From NCBI RefSeq assembly GCF_002242805.1, contig NZ_MCGQ01000034.1, forward strand, positions 99,091-163,090: a DNA stretch of 64,000 nt. The letters are read 5' to 3'. Below, in pieces: positions 32,413-40,333 of the stretch. Position 1 is the first letter of the stretch. Each line of letters starts with the position of its first letter. The notes below the pieces were generated by a model, which was not told the origin of the DNA, did not search any database, and was given only the letters and a program-made list of their open reading frames with translations. Both the position numbers and the translations under genes were made by a program. Origin of the DNA: Streptomyces diastatochromogenes (GTDB taxonomy: Bacteria > Actinomycetota > Actinomycetes > Streptomycetales > Streptomycetaceae).

Positions 32413-32814
32413 ATGGACAGCACTCAGCAGCTCACCCCAGAGGACGACCTCGCGTACAACGTGTTCGCCAAGGCCTGCCCGTCTCGCGGCACGCTGGAGC
32501 ACGTCACGGGCCGCTGGGGCGGACTGACGCTCGGCGCGCTGTACGAGGGCTCGCTGCGCTTCAACGAACTGCGCCGTCGCGTCGACGGCGTGAGCGAGAA
32601 GATGCTGTCCCAGACCCTGCACGCACTGGAGCGCGACGGCCTGGTGCACCGCGAGGCCCAGCCGACCAACCCGCCCCGCGTGGACTACGACCTGACTCCC
32701 CTGGGCCACCAGGTCGCCGAGCGGCTGCTCGCCCTCATCCACTGCGTGGAGGGCTCGATGGACGACGTCCTCGCGTCCCGTGCGCGTTACGACGAGACGC
32801 GCGGCGCCCTCTGA
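32413..32814 (+). CDS. HxlR-family winged-helix transcriptional regulator
   Basis: 133 aa from MDSTQQLTPEDD (ATG 32413). The HxlR signature is seen: a conserved Cys22 (AKACPSRG), RWGGLTLGALYEGSLRFNELRRRVDGVSEKMLSQTL and LERDGLVHREAQPTNPPRVDYDLTPLG. Members often sense quinones, aldehydes or disulfide stress through this Cys. The 3' end overlaps the convergent mutM gene by 28 bases. Confidence 0.9.
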   Translation: MDSTQQLTPEDDLAYNVFAKACPSRGTLEHVTGRWGGLTLGALYEGSLRFNELRRRVDGVSEKMLSQTLHALERDGLVHREAQPTNPPRVDYDLTPLGHQVAERLLALIHCVEGSMDDVLASRARYDETRGAL

Positions 32815-33647
32815 CACTTCGGGCAGAAGTAGCTGGACCGGTTCATCCAGGGGCGGCGGCGCATGGGTGTGCCGCAGCGCTTGCAGGGCAGGCCCTCACG
32901 GCCGTACGCGTCCAGAGACCGGTCGAAGTAGCCCGACTCGCCGTTGACGTTGACGTACAGGCTGTCGAAGCTGGTGCCGCCCACGGCGAGGGCCGCGTTC
33001 ATCACGTCCCGGACGTGGCCGAGGAGTTCGGCCGTGACCGGGCGGGTGAAGTTGGCCGTGGGGCGCTCGTAGTGGATGCGGGCGCGCCACAGGGCCTCGT
33101 CCGCGTAGATGTTGCCGACCCCGCTGATCAGCGACTGGTCCAGCAGGGCCCGCTTGATGGTGGTCCGCTTGCGGCGCAGGGCCAGATGGAAGGCCTCGTC
33201 GTCGAACAGCGGGTCGAGGGGGTCGCGGGCGATGTGCGCGATGACGTCGGGCAGGCCCTCGGGGGTGTTGTCGTGCAGCGACAGACCGCCGAAGGTGCGC
33301 TGGTCCACGAAGCGCAGTTCGGTGTCCAGGGAGTCGGCGAAGCGGACGCGGATGCGCAGATGCTTCTCGTCCGGCGCCTCGTGCGGCTGCACCAGCAGCT
33401 GGCCGCTCATCCCGAGGTGGGCGAGGACGGACTGGTTCGTCTCCTCCAGCGGCAGCCACAGGTACTTGCCGCGCCGGCTGGGCGTACCGATGTGGTGGCC
33501 CTTGAGCCGGTGCGCGAAGTCGTCGGCGCCCGCTATGTGCCGGCGCACGGCCCGCGGGTGCAGCACCTCGACATCGGCGACGGTGCGATGGGCGACCCAC
33601 CGCGCAAGACCCCGCCGGACGACCTCGACCTCGGGCAACTCGGGCAT
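32787..33647 (-). CDS. mutM: Formamidopyrimidine-DNA glycosylase (Fpg)
   Basis: Base-excision repair enzyme for 8-oxoguanine and formamidopyrimidines, with AP-lyase activity. 286 aa. Catalytic Pro2-Glu3 follow the initiator Met in MPELPEVEVVRRGL. The helix-two-turn-helix contains SLISGVGNIYADEALW. The C-terminal zinc finger has four Cys (CKRCGTPM and FCPKCQ). The C-terminal coding end overlaps the convergent HxlR gene. rnc lies upstream in the same direction, separated by a terminator. Confidence 0.96.
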   Translation of the reverse strand: MPELPEVEVVRRGLARWVAHRTVADVEVLHPRAVRRHIAGADDFAHRLKGHHIGTPSRRGKYLWLPLEETNQSVLAHLGMSGQLLVQPHEAPDEKHLRIRVRFADSLDTELRFVDQRTFGGLSLHDNTPEGLPDVIAHIARDPLDPLFDDEAFHLALRRKRTTIKRALLDQSLISGVGNIYADEALWRARIHYERPTANFTRPVTAELLGHVRDVMNAALAVGGTSFDSLYVNVNGESGYFDRSLDAYGREGLPCKRCGTPMRRRPWMNRSSYFCPKCQRAPRVSS

Positions 33648-33676
33648 CTGGACCCCCGTACGGACCGGTGGATGAA

Positions 33677-33717
33677 CCGAGCGCCCGCCCGGAGACAGGC
33701 TTCGGACGGGCGCTCGG
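33677..33717 (-). terminator. Terminator between rnc and mutM
   Basis: CCGAGCGCCCG/CGGGCGCTCGG, a perfect 11-bp stem with further inner pairing (CCG/CGG), 16 bases after the rnc stop. Confidence 0.75.
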
Positions 33718-33732
33718 GTGGTGCTCTTGTGG

Positions 33733-34545
33733 TCAGGCGGTGGCGGACGACGTGTCGTCCTCGGCGGGCTCCTTGGCCGCCTTGGCTCGCTCGTCCGCCG
33801 CGGCCCGGATGGACCTCCAGGCGGACTCGGCGGCCTGCTGCTCCGCCTCCTTCTTGCTGCGGCCGGTGCCGGTGCCGTACGAGACGCCTCCGACGCGGGC
33901 GGCAGCAGTGAAGGTCTTCTCGTGGTCGGGGCCGGTCTCCGTGACCAGGTACTCGGGCACGCCGAGCCCCTCGATCGCGGTCAGCTCCTGGAGACTGGTC
34001 TTCCAGTCCAGGCCGGCTCCGAGGTTCGAGGACTTCTCGATGAGCGGGTCGAAGAGCCGGTGCACCAGCTCGGACGCCGCGTCGAGGCCCTGATCGAGAT
34101 AGACCGCACCGATCACCGCTTCAAGGGTGTCGGCAAGGATGGACGCCTTGTCCCGGCCGCCCGTGCCCTCTTCACCCCGGCCGAGCCGGATGAAGGAGCC
34201 CAGGTCGAGGCCGCGACCCACTTCCGCCAGCGCACGCGAGTTGACCACCGCGGCCCGCAACTTGGCCAGCTGGCCTTCGGGCAGGTCGGGGTGGGTGCGG
34301 TACAGCGTGTCCGTGACGACGAGGCCGAGCACGGAGTCCCCGAGGAACTCCAGCCGCTCGTTCGTCGGCAGACCGCCGTTCTCGTACGCGTAGGAACGGT
34401 GGGTCAGCGCACGCACCAGAAGGGCGGACTCGAGCTGGTAGCCGAGCCGCCCTTCCAGAAGCGTGTGGGACGAGGCCGTGTTGTCCGCCTTCTTCTTGGC
34501 GGGTGCGTCCGCCTTGGCGTCTTCCGCCTTCTTGGGACTGGACAC
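33733..34545 (-). CDS. rnc: Ribonuclease III
   Basis: Cuts double-stranded RNA, including rRNA precursors. In S. coelicolor it is also known as AbsB, a global regulator of antibiotic production. GTG at 34545 gives 270 aa with AGAGG just upstream; a GTG at 34557 is the alternative. A Lys/Ala-rich N-terminal tail precedes the catalytic domain (NERLEFLGDSVLGLVV, with the acidic pair completed in DTLEAVIGAVYLD). The dsRNA-binding domain follows (DWKTSLQEL to GTGRSKKEAEQQAAESAW). It is at the end of the DUF177-rpmF-rnc set. Confidence 0.95.
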   Translation of the reverse strand: MSSPKKAEDAKADAPAKKKADNTASSHTLLEGRLGYQLESALLVRALTHRSYAYENGGLPTNERLEFLGDSVLGLVVTDTLYRTHPDLPEGQLAKLRAAVVNSRALAEVGRGLDLGSFIRLGRGEEGTGGRDKASILADTLEAVIGAVYLDQGLDAASELVHRLFDPLIEKSSNLGAGLDWKTSLQELTAIEGLGVPEYLVTETGPDHEKTFTAAARVGGVSYGTGTGRSKKEAEQQAAESAWRSIRAAADERAKAAKEPAEDDTSSATA

Positions 34546-34565
34546 AGTGCCTCTCACCAGCCCGC

Positions 34566-34739
34566 TCAGACTTCGAGGACCTGGCGCTTGTTGTAGGTGC
34601 CGCAAGACGGGCACGCAATGTGCTGCAGCTTGGGCTCGTGGCAGCGCTCGCACGCAACCAGGGTGGGGACCGCAGCCTTCCACTGCGACCGGCGGTGGCG
34701 CGTGTTGCTGCGCGACATCTTCCGCTTCGGAACAGCCAC
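34566..34739 (-). CDS. rpmF: 50S ribosomal protein L32 (zinc type)
   Basis: 57 aa, GTG 34739 after an AGGAGA site. The sequence VAVPKRKMSRSNTRHRRSQW is the L32 N-terminus. Four cysteines (CERC and CPSC, residues 30, 33, 43 and 46) form a zinc site, so this is the zinc-dependent paralogue. It begins two bases after the DUF177 stop, so the two are coupled. Confidence 0.96.
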   Translation of the reverse strand: MAVPKRKMSRSNTRHRRSQWKAAVPTLVACERCHEPKLQHIACPSCGTYNKRQVLEV

Positions 34740-34741
34740 GG

Positions 34742-35395
34742 CTACTTCTCCTGCTTCTCGTCGGCGGGCGCTGATCGAGGCACGCCGCCGCTCATCTCGT
34801 CCTTCTCGCCTGGTTCGAGCGAACCGGCGAGTCCCTGCAAAGCCGCCCAACGGATGTCGACGGCGTCGTGGTGGTGGTCCGGGTCGTCCAAGAGCCGCGC
34901 TCCGCACTCGGAGCACAGGCCGGGACAGTCGTCCTGGCACACCGGCTGCATCGGCAGTGCGAGCACCACCGCATCGCGCAGCAGAGGTTCGAGGTCGAAG
35001 AGTCCGTCCTCGAGGAAGAACCTGTCCTCGTCGTCCTCGGCGTCGTCGCCCGGTTCCGCGATCACACGGCCCCGGTCGTCGGCGTCAGGGTACGAGAACA
35101 GCTCCTGGAAGTCCGCTTCGAGCTCCAGCTCGACCGGCTCCAGACACCTTACGCACTCCCCCTCGGCCTGTGCACGGGCGGTGCCTGTGACGAGCACCCC
35201 TTCCATGACCGACTCGAGCCGGAGTTCGAGCTCGACCGGGGCGCCTTCCGGCACTCCGACGACTCCCTGGATACCGAGATCCACGGGGGCGTCGATCTCG
35301 CGGGTCAGGCGCTGCAGCGCGCCAGGACGCCGACCCAGCTCGTGCGTGTCGAACACGAGGGGGTTGCGGTGGTCGAGGCGGGCGTTGGGAGCCAT
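34742..35395 (-). CDS. YceD/DUF177 family protein
   Basis: 217 aa. The YceD core contains the motif GECVRCLEPVELELEADFQELF, followed by an acidic loop and a second Cys cluster (VCQDDCPGLCSECGARL), consistent with metal binding. The family is almost always encoded directly before rpmF and is linked to 23S rRNA maturation in other organisms. The C-terminal 35 residues are polar and variable. Confidence 0.9.
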   Translation of the reverse strand: MAPNARLDHRNPLVFDTHELGRRPGALQRLTREIDAPVDLGIQGVVGVPEGAPVELELRLESVMEGVLVTGTARAQAEGECVRCLEPVELELEADFQELFSYPDADDRGRVIAEPGDDAEDDEDRFFLEDGLFDLEPLLRDAVVLALPMQPVCQDDCPGLCSECGARLLDDPDHHHDAVDIRWAALQGLAGSLEPGEKDEMSGGVPRSAPADEKQEK

Positions 35396-35527
35396 TCCTG
35401 CTTTCGATCTTCAAACTCGGAGGGACGCCGCCCGTCGGTGTTCCCGGGCAGCGTTGATCGCGGACGTACGCGCGACCGAAGAGCCAGGATACTGGACCTT
35501 TCGCTCAGGGCCCAATCCGGTACCCGG

Positions 35528-36580
35528 CTACAGCCCCCGGCCCTGTTCGTACGCCCGCAGCTGCTCCGCGCTGATCATGCCCGTGTCGAAGAGGCTGGTC
35601 TCGTCGAGGGCGTAGCCCTGCTGGGGCTGGGGCTGCTGCTGGGGCTGCTGAGGCTCGTAGGCGGCCTGCTGGGCGTCGTAGCCCTGATAGGCGTAGGGAT
35701 CGGCCTGCTGGTAGCCGTACGGGTCCTGCTGGGCGTAGTCGGGCTGCTGCGGGAAGCCCGCGTACGCGTCCGGCTGCTGCTGGTAGCCGTAGGCCGGCTG
35801 CGGCTCGTACGACGGCTGCGGCGGCTGCTGCTGGGGCTGTGCCGGGCGCTCGGCCGGGGTGTCGGCGATGGCCGCGAGGTCGGCGAGGTAGTCGGCGTCG
35901 CTGGAGTGCTGGAAGGTCGTGGTGTCGTCGGCGAGCGCGCCGAGGTCGTCCGAGGCGATCCGGCCGTGCAGCTTCTGCCGGCCGCGGCCCACGGCCTCCA
36001 GGGTCTTGGCGAGGACCGCCTCGAAGGCGCCCAGCTTGGTGTCGACGTAGGCGTCCGCGTTGTGGCGCAGGGTCTCCGGGTCCTGGCTGCGCTCGGGGGC
36101 GTCCTCGTCCTCGTAGCCGTTCTCGTCCAGGCCGGGCCCGGTGCCGAGGAGCTTCTCGCGGCCGCGGCCGACCGAGCCGAGGGTCTTGGTGAGGACGACC
36201 TCGAAGTTGGCGAGCTTGGAGTCGACGTAGTCGTCGGCCTCGGCGCGGACCTCCTCGGCCTCCGTGCGGGCCTCGGCGAGGATCCGGTCGGCCTCGGCCT
36301 GGGAGCGGCGGGCGATCTCGGTGTCGGAGATCAGCGAGCCGCGTTCGGCGTGCGCGTTCCCGATGATCCGCTCGGCCTCCTGACGGGCCTGCTCGACCAT
36401 CTGCTCACGGTCGCCGATCAGCTCCTGCGCCTGCGCGAGGGAGCCGGGCAGGGCCTGGCGCACCTCTTCGAGCATCGCGAGCAGCTCGGCACGGTTGATC
36501 ACGCACGAGGCCGACATGGGCATGGACCGGGCGCCGGAGACCGTGGAGACGATCTCGTCGAGCTTCTTCTGGACGTCCAC
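35528..36580 (-). CDS. SepIVA-like coiled-coil cell division protein
   Basis: 350 aa. The N-terminal 120 residues are a DivIVA-like coiled coil (LLAMLEEVRQALPGSLAQAQ, then Glu/Ala-rich helix). An internal duplication follows: DDYVDSKLANFEVVLTKTL and DAYVDTKLGAFEAVLAKTL, each ending GSVGRGREKLLG or EAVGRGRQKLHG. The C-terminal 120 residues are Gln/Pro/Tyr-rich and probably disordered. The order coaD, this gene, DUF177, rpmF, rnc matches the mycobacterial SepIVA locus. Orthology is inferred from order and composition. A role in septation or polar growth is likely but not shown here. Confidence 0.8.
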   Translation of the reverse strand: MDVQKKLDEIVSTVSGARSMPMSASCVINRAELLAMLEEVRQALPGSLAQAQELIGDREQMVEQARQEAERIIGNAHAERGSLISDTEIARRSQAEADRILAEARTEAEEVRAEADDYVDSKLANFEVVLTKTLGSVGRGREKLLGTGPGLDENGYEDEDAPERSQDPETLRHNADAYVDTKLGAFEAVLAKTLEAVGRGRQKLHGRIASDDLGALADDTTTFQHSSDADYLADLAAIADTPAERPAQPQQQPPQPSYEPQPAYGYQQQPDAYAGFPQQPDYAQQDPYGYQQADPYAYQGYDAQQAAYEPQQPQQQPQPQQGYALDETSLFDTGMISAEQLRAYEQGRGL

Positions 36581-36653
36581 CTGTGCTCGCCACTCTCTAC
36601 AGCTGTGTTGGAGACGGACGGGACGACTCTAGTCCCCTCAGGCCTTGGCCCCA

Positions 36654-37133
36654 TCAGGCCTTGCGGAGACGCTCGTTCAGGGCCCCGAGAACCTGGGGCG
36701 GCACCAGGTGGGAGACGTCTCCGCCCCAGGCCGCGACCTCCTTGACGAGCGAGGAGGACAGGAAGCTGTAGGTCGGGTTGGTCGGCACGAACAGCGTCTC
36801 GACGCCCGTGAGCCCCATGTTCATCTGGGCCATCTGGAGTTCGTAGTCGAAGTCGCTGACCGCGCGCAGGCCCTTGACGATGGCCGGGATGTCGCGCTGC
36901 TTGCAGTAGTCGACGAGGAGGCCGTGGAAGGCCTCGACGATCACGTTGCCGTATTCGGCGGTGACCTCGCGGATCAGCTCGATCCGCTCGTCGATCTCGA
37001 ACAGGCCCTTCTTGGACTTGTTGATCATCACCGCGACGTAGACCTCGTCATACAGACGGGAAGCGCGGGCGATGATGTCGAGATGTCCGTTGGTGATCGG
37101 GTCGAACGACCCGGGACAGACGGCGCGGCGCAC
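36654..37133 (-). CDS. coaD: Phosphopantetheine adenylyltransferase
   Basis: Makes dephospho-CoA from ATP and 4'-phosphopantetheine, the fourth step of CoA synthesis. 159 aa from a GTG at 37133, giving VRRAVCPGSFDPITNGHLDI, the standard start with the TNGH nucleotide-binding motif. Longer frames up to 37202 run into rsmD. The C-terminal signature is PTNPTYSFLSSSLVKEVA. It follows rsmD at 26 bases, the common rsmD-coaD pairing. Confidence 0.96.
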   Translation of the reverse strand: MRRAVCPGSFDPITNGHLDIIARASRLYDEVYVAVMINKSKKGLFEIDERIELIREVTAEYGNVIVEAFHGLLVDYCKQRDIPAIVKGLRAVSDFDYELQMAQMNMGLTGVETLFVPTNPTYSFLSSSLVKEVAAWGGDVSHLVPPQVLGALNERLRKA

Positions 37134-37159
37134 TTGTGATCCCTCGCTCTCCGGTCCGG

Positions 37160-37747
37160 TCATCGTGCGTCTTCGCACGTAGAGGCGGCGCGACCGTACC
37201 AAAACGTTCCCTCGCCGTAACGACGGGACCGGAGGGCCTCGAAACCGTCCGGCCAGCGGAATTCGCCGCCTCTGGTGCTGCGCTCCACGGTGACGAGGGC
37301 TTCGTCCGTGAGCCAGCCCTCCGAGCGGAGTGTGAGCAGGATCTCCCGAAGATCGTCGTCCGTGACGGCGTACGGGGGGTCCAGGAAGACGAGGTCGTAC
37401 GGCTCCGCGGGAGGTGCCGTTCTGATGACCTGTTCCGCTTTGCCCGCTCTTACCTCGGCGCCGGGTAGGCCCAGGTTTTTCACGTTCTCGCGGACGATCT
37501 TCGCTGCGCGGGCGTCCGCTTCGACCAGGAGGGTGTGGCCGGCGCCTCGGGACAGGGCCTCAAGGCCTACGGCGCCTGAGCCGGCGTAGAGGTCCAGGAC
37601 CCGTTCGCCGTCCAGGGGGCCGCCGAGGAGGGATTGCCAGGTGGAGAAGAGGCCCTCGCGTGCGCGGTCGGATGTCGGCCGGGTGCCTGTCCCTGGCGGG
37701 ACGGCCAAACGGCGTCCGCCGGCTGCGCCGGCGATCACGCGGGTCAT
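37160..37747 (-). CDS. rsmD: 16S rRNA (guanine966-N2)-methyltransferase
   Basis: 195 aa. Begins MTRVIAGAAGGRRLAVPPG, then the family box TRPTSDRAREGLFSTW. SAM motif I is LDLYAGSGAVGLEALSRGA and the catalytic motif is LDPPY. Methylates G966 of 16S rRNA. It is upstream of and probably co-transcribed with coaD. An interspersed repeat lies between it and recG. Confidence 0.95.
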   Translation of the reverse strand: MTRVIAGAAGGRRLAVPPGTGTRPTSDRAREGLFSTWQSLLGGPLDGERVLDLYAGSGAVGLEALSRGAGHTLLVEADARAAKIVRENVKNLGLPGAEVRAGKAEQVIRTAPPAEPYDLVFLDPPYAVTDDDLREILLTLRSEGWLTDEALVTVERSTRGGEFRWPDGFEALRSRRYGEGTFWYGRAASTCEDAR

Positions 37748-37774
37748 TTCGGGGTCCTTCTTCGTGGGCGGCTT

Positions 37775-37907
37775 TACGTGTCAGTTTGGCAGGCCGTACG
37801 GGGTGGGTGCCCGGGCGCCTTCGGCGGGTGCGGGTTCGTGGGCCTGGTCGCGCCCACGCGGCGGAGCCGCATATCGATACAGCCCCGCGCCCCTTGAGTA
37901 CTCACCT
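37775..37907. repeat. Streptomyces-type interspersed intergenic repeat
   Basis: The region between recG and rsmD contains, on the minus strand, AGGGGCGCGGGG, GCTGTATCGATATGCGGC, GCGCGACCAG and CCCGCACCCG. These blocks recur in many Streptomyces intergenic regions, and related blocks are at 54222-54285. It has no coding potential. Confidence 0.65.
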
Positions 37908-40118
37908 CTAGCCCTTTTCCAAGTACTGCTCTCTCTCCTCGTCCACAAGGGCGTCCAGGGCCGTTCGTAGACCGGGGAGGTTGGTCAGCTCCGGGTCGGC
38001 CGCTACGACCTCCACCGCCTCCTCCCTCGCCTCCGCGATGACCTCCTCGTCCTCGATGACCGCCAGGACGCGGAGGCTGGTGCGGGCGCCGGACTGGGCC
38101 TGGCCCAGGACGTCGCCCTCGCGGCGTTGTTCGAGGTCGATGCGGGAGAGTTCGAAGCCGTCGAGGGTGGAGGCCACGGCGTTGAGGCGCTGGCGGGCCG
38201 CGCTGGCCTCGGGCATCTCGCTGACCAGGAGGCACAGGCCGGGGGCCGAGCCCCGGCCCACGCGGCCGCGGAGCTGGTGGAGCTGGGAGACGCCGAAGCG
38301 GTCGGCGTCCATGATCACCATGGCGGTGGCGTTGGGGACGTTGACGCCGACCTCGATGACCGTGGTGGCCACCAGGACGTCGGTCTCGCCGGCGGCGAAG
38401 CGGCGCATGACGGCGTCCTTGTCGTCGGGGTGCATACGGCCGTGGAGGACCTCGACCCCGAGGCCCTGGAGGGGGCCCTTGGCGAGCTGGTCGGCCACGT
38501 CGAGGACGGCGAGGGGCGGGCGCTTCTCGGCCTCGTCCTCGGGGGACTTCTTCGCCTTCTTGGGGTCGGCCGCCTCGTCGATGTCGTCTCCGATCCGCGG
38601 GCAGACGACGTACGCCTGATGGCCGTTGCCCACCTCCTCGCGCACCCGCTCCCAGGCGCGGGCCAGGAAGTGCGGTTTGTCGGCGGCGGGGACGACGTGG
38701 GTGGCGATCGGGGAGCGGCCGGCCGGGAGCTGGTCCAGGACGGAGGTCTCCAGGTCGCCGAAGACGGTCATCGCGACCGTGCGCGGGATGGGGGTGGCCG
38801 TCATGACGAGCAGGTGTGGGGGCTGCTTGCCCTTGCCGCGCAGGGCGTCGCGCTGCTCGACGCCGAAGCGGTGCTGTTCGTCGACGACCACCAGGCCGAG
38901 GTCGTGGAACTGGACCTTGTCCTCGATCAGGGCATGCGTGCCGATCACGATCCCCGCCTCACCGGTGACGAGGTCCAGCAGGGCCTGACGGCGGGCGGCC
39001 GCGCCCATGGAACCGGTCAGCAGCACGATCTTGGTGGAGTGCTCGGCGCCGCCCAGCATGCCGCCCTCGGCCAGCTCGCCCATCATCTCGACGACCGACC
39101 GGTGGTGCTGCTGGGCGAGCACCTCGGTGGGCGCGAGCATCGCGGCCTGGCCGCCCGTGTCGACGACGGCGAGCATGGCACGGAGGGCCACCATGGTCTT
39201 CCCACTGCCCACCTCCCCCTGGAGCAGCCGGTGCATCGGATGCTCGGTCGCCAGGTCGTCGAAGATCTCCTTGGAGACCTTCTGCTGGCCCTCGGTGAGG
39301 GTGAAGGGCAGGCGGTCGTCGAAGGCCGTGAGGATGCCGTCGGGCTTCGGGCTGCGCGGCACGGCCGGGAGTTGGGAGTCGGCGTAGCGGCGGCGGGCCA
39401 GGGCGACCTGGAGGACGAAGGCCTCGTCCCACTTCAGGCGGGAGCGGGCGTCGGCGATGTCGGCCTTGGTGTGCGGGCGGTGGATCTTGAGGAGGGCCTC
39501 GGGGAGGGTGACCAGGCCCCGCCCCTCCCGGAGGCCCGGCGGCAGCGGGTCGAGGGCCTCCTGGGCGCTGGGCAGCACCGTCTGGACGGCCTTGCCGATC
39601 TTCCAGGACTCCAGCTTGGCGGTGGCCGGGTAGATGGGGATCAGGGCGCCGGCCCAGGTCTCGACGGTCTCGTCTCTGTCGCCGCGCAGCAACTCGTAGG
39701 CGGGGTGGGCAAGTTGGAGGCGGCGGTTGAAGACGGAGACCTTGCCCGCGAACATCGCGCGCGTGCCCGGCAGCAGCTCCTTGTGGGGCTTGTGAACGCC
39801 GTTGCCGAAGAAGACCAGTTGGAGCCGGCCGCTGCCGTCCGTGATCGTCACTTCGAGGCGCTGGCCCTTGCCGCGCGGGGCCTTGGCAGAGGCGAAGGTG
39901 TGCAGGCGGGCGTCGGCGACCTGGGCGACCACCGTGACGTGCTCGTCCATGGGGAGGTCGGCGAGGTGGGTGAGCTGGCCGCGCTCCTCGTATCTGCGCG
40001 GGTAGTGGTGCAGGAGGTCGCCGACGGTGTGCAGGCCGAGGTGCTCGGCCATCACCTTCGCGGTGGCGGGGCCGAGCACCTTCTTCAGTGGTTCTTCCAG
40101 TGCGGGCACGAGATCCAT
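37908..40118 (-). CDS. recG: ATP-dependent DNA helicase RecG
   Basis: Remodels stalled replication forks and branched DNA. 736 aa from MDLVPALEEPL (ATG 40118). The wedge/OB domain covers about residues 50-170. Helicase motif I is LLQGEVGSGKTMVALRA, motif II DEQHRFG, motif III MTATPIPRT and motif VI DRFGVSQLHQLRGRVGRG. A Lys/Glu-rich loop (DPKKAKKSPEDEAEKR) interrupts the second helicase domain. The gene is divergent from the HSP90-like gene. Confidence 0.96.
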   Translation of the reverse strand: MDLVPALEEPLKKVLGPATAKVMAEHLGLHTVGDLLHHYPRRYEERGQLTHLADLPMDEHVTVVAQVADARLHTFASAKAPRGKGQRLEVTITDGSGRLQLVFFGNGVHKPHKELLPGTRAMFAGKVSVFNRRLQLAHPAYELLRGDRDETVETWAGALIPIYPATAKLESWKIGKAVQTVLPSAQEALDPLPPGLREGRGLVTLPEALLKIHRPHTKADIADARSRLKWDEAFVLQVALARRRYADSQLPAVPRSPKPDGILTAFDDRLPFTLTEGQQKVSKEIFDDLATEHPMHRLLQGEVGSGKTMVALRAMLAVVDTGGQAAMLAPTEVLAQQHHRSVVEMMGELAEGGMLGGAEHSTKIVLLTGSMGAAARRQALLDLVTGEAGIVIGTHALIEDKVQFHDLGLVVVDEQHRFGVEQRDALRGKGKQPPHLLVMTATPIPRTVAMTVFGDLETSVLDQLPAGRSPIATHVVPAADKPHFLARAWERVREEVGNGHQAYVVCPRIGDDIDEAADPKKAKKSPEDEAEKRPPLAVLDVADQLAKGPLQGLGVEVLHGRMHPDDKDAVMRRFAAGETDVLVATTVIEVGVNVPNATAMVIMDADRFGVSQLHQLRGRVGRGSAPGLCLLVSEMPEASAARQRLNAVASTLDGFELSRIDLEQRREGDVLGQAQSGARTSLRVLAVIEDEEVIAEAREEAVEVVAADPELTNLPGLRTALDALVDEEREQYLEKG

Positions 40119-40333
40119 TGCACACCACGGCACTGACAATGCCGAAGACGTCCCCTCGGGTCCCCGCCCTCGTGCCGTATGCGCAGGTGCCGTATACGTA
40201 CCCGGAAGCCCTGGTCAGGGGTGCTGTTCCGGGCCTAGGATGGCCCGCTCCGGCCATCCCCCGCGGTCACCGCCCCACCCGGGACCGCCCGACCCCGCGC
40301 CGAACGCAGGCTCCCCCCACCGGCGCTGCGACG

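Noticed and set aside
40088..40333. N-terminal extension of the HSP90-like protein
   Set aside because: It overlaps the recG start and promoter area and adds 82 Pro/Arg-rich residues not found in HtpG. The ATG at 40334 directly precedes the conserved domain.
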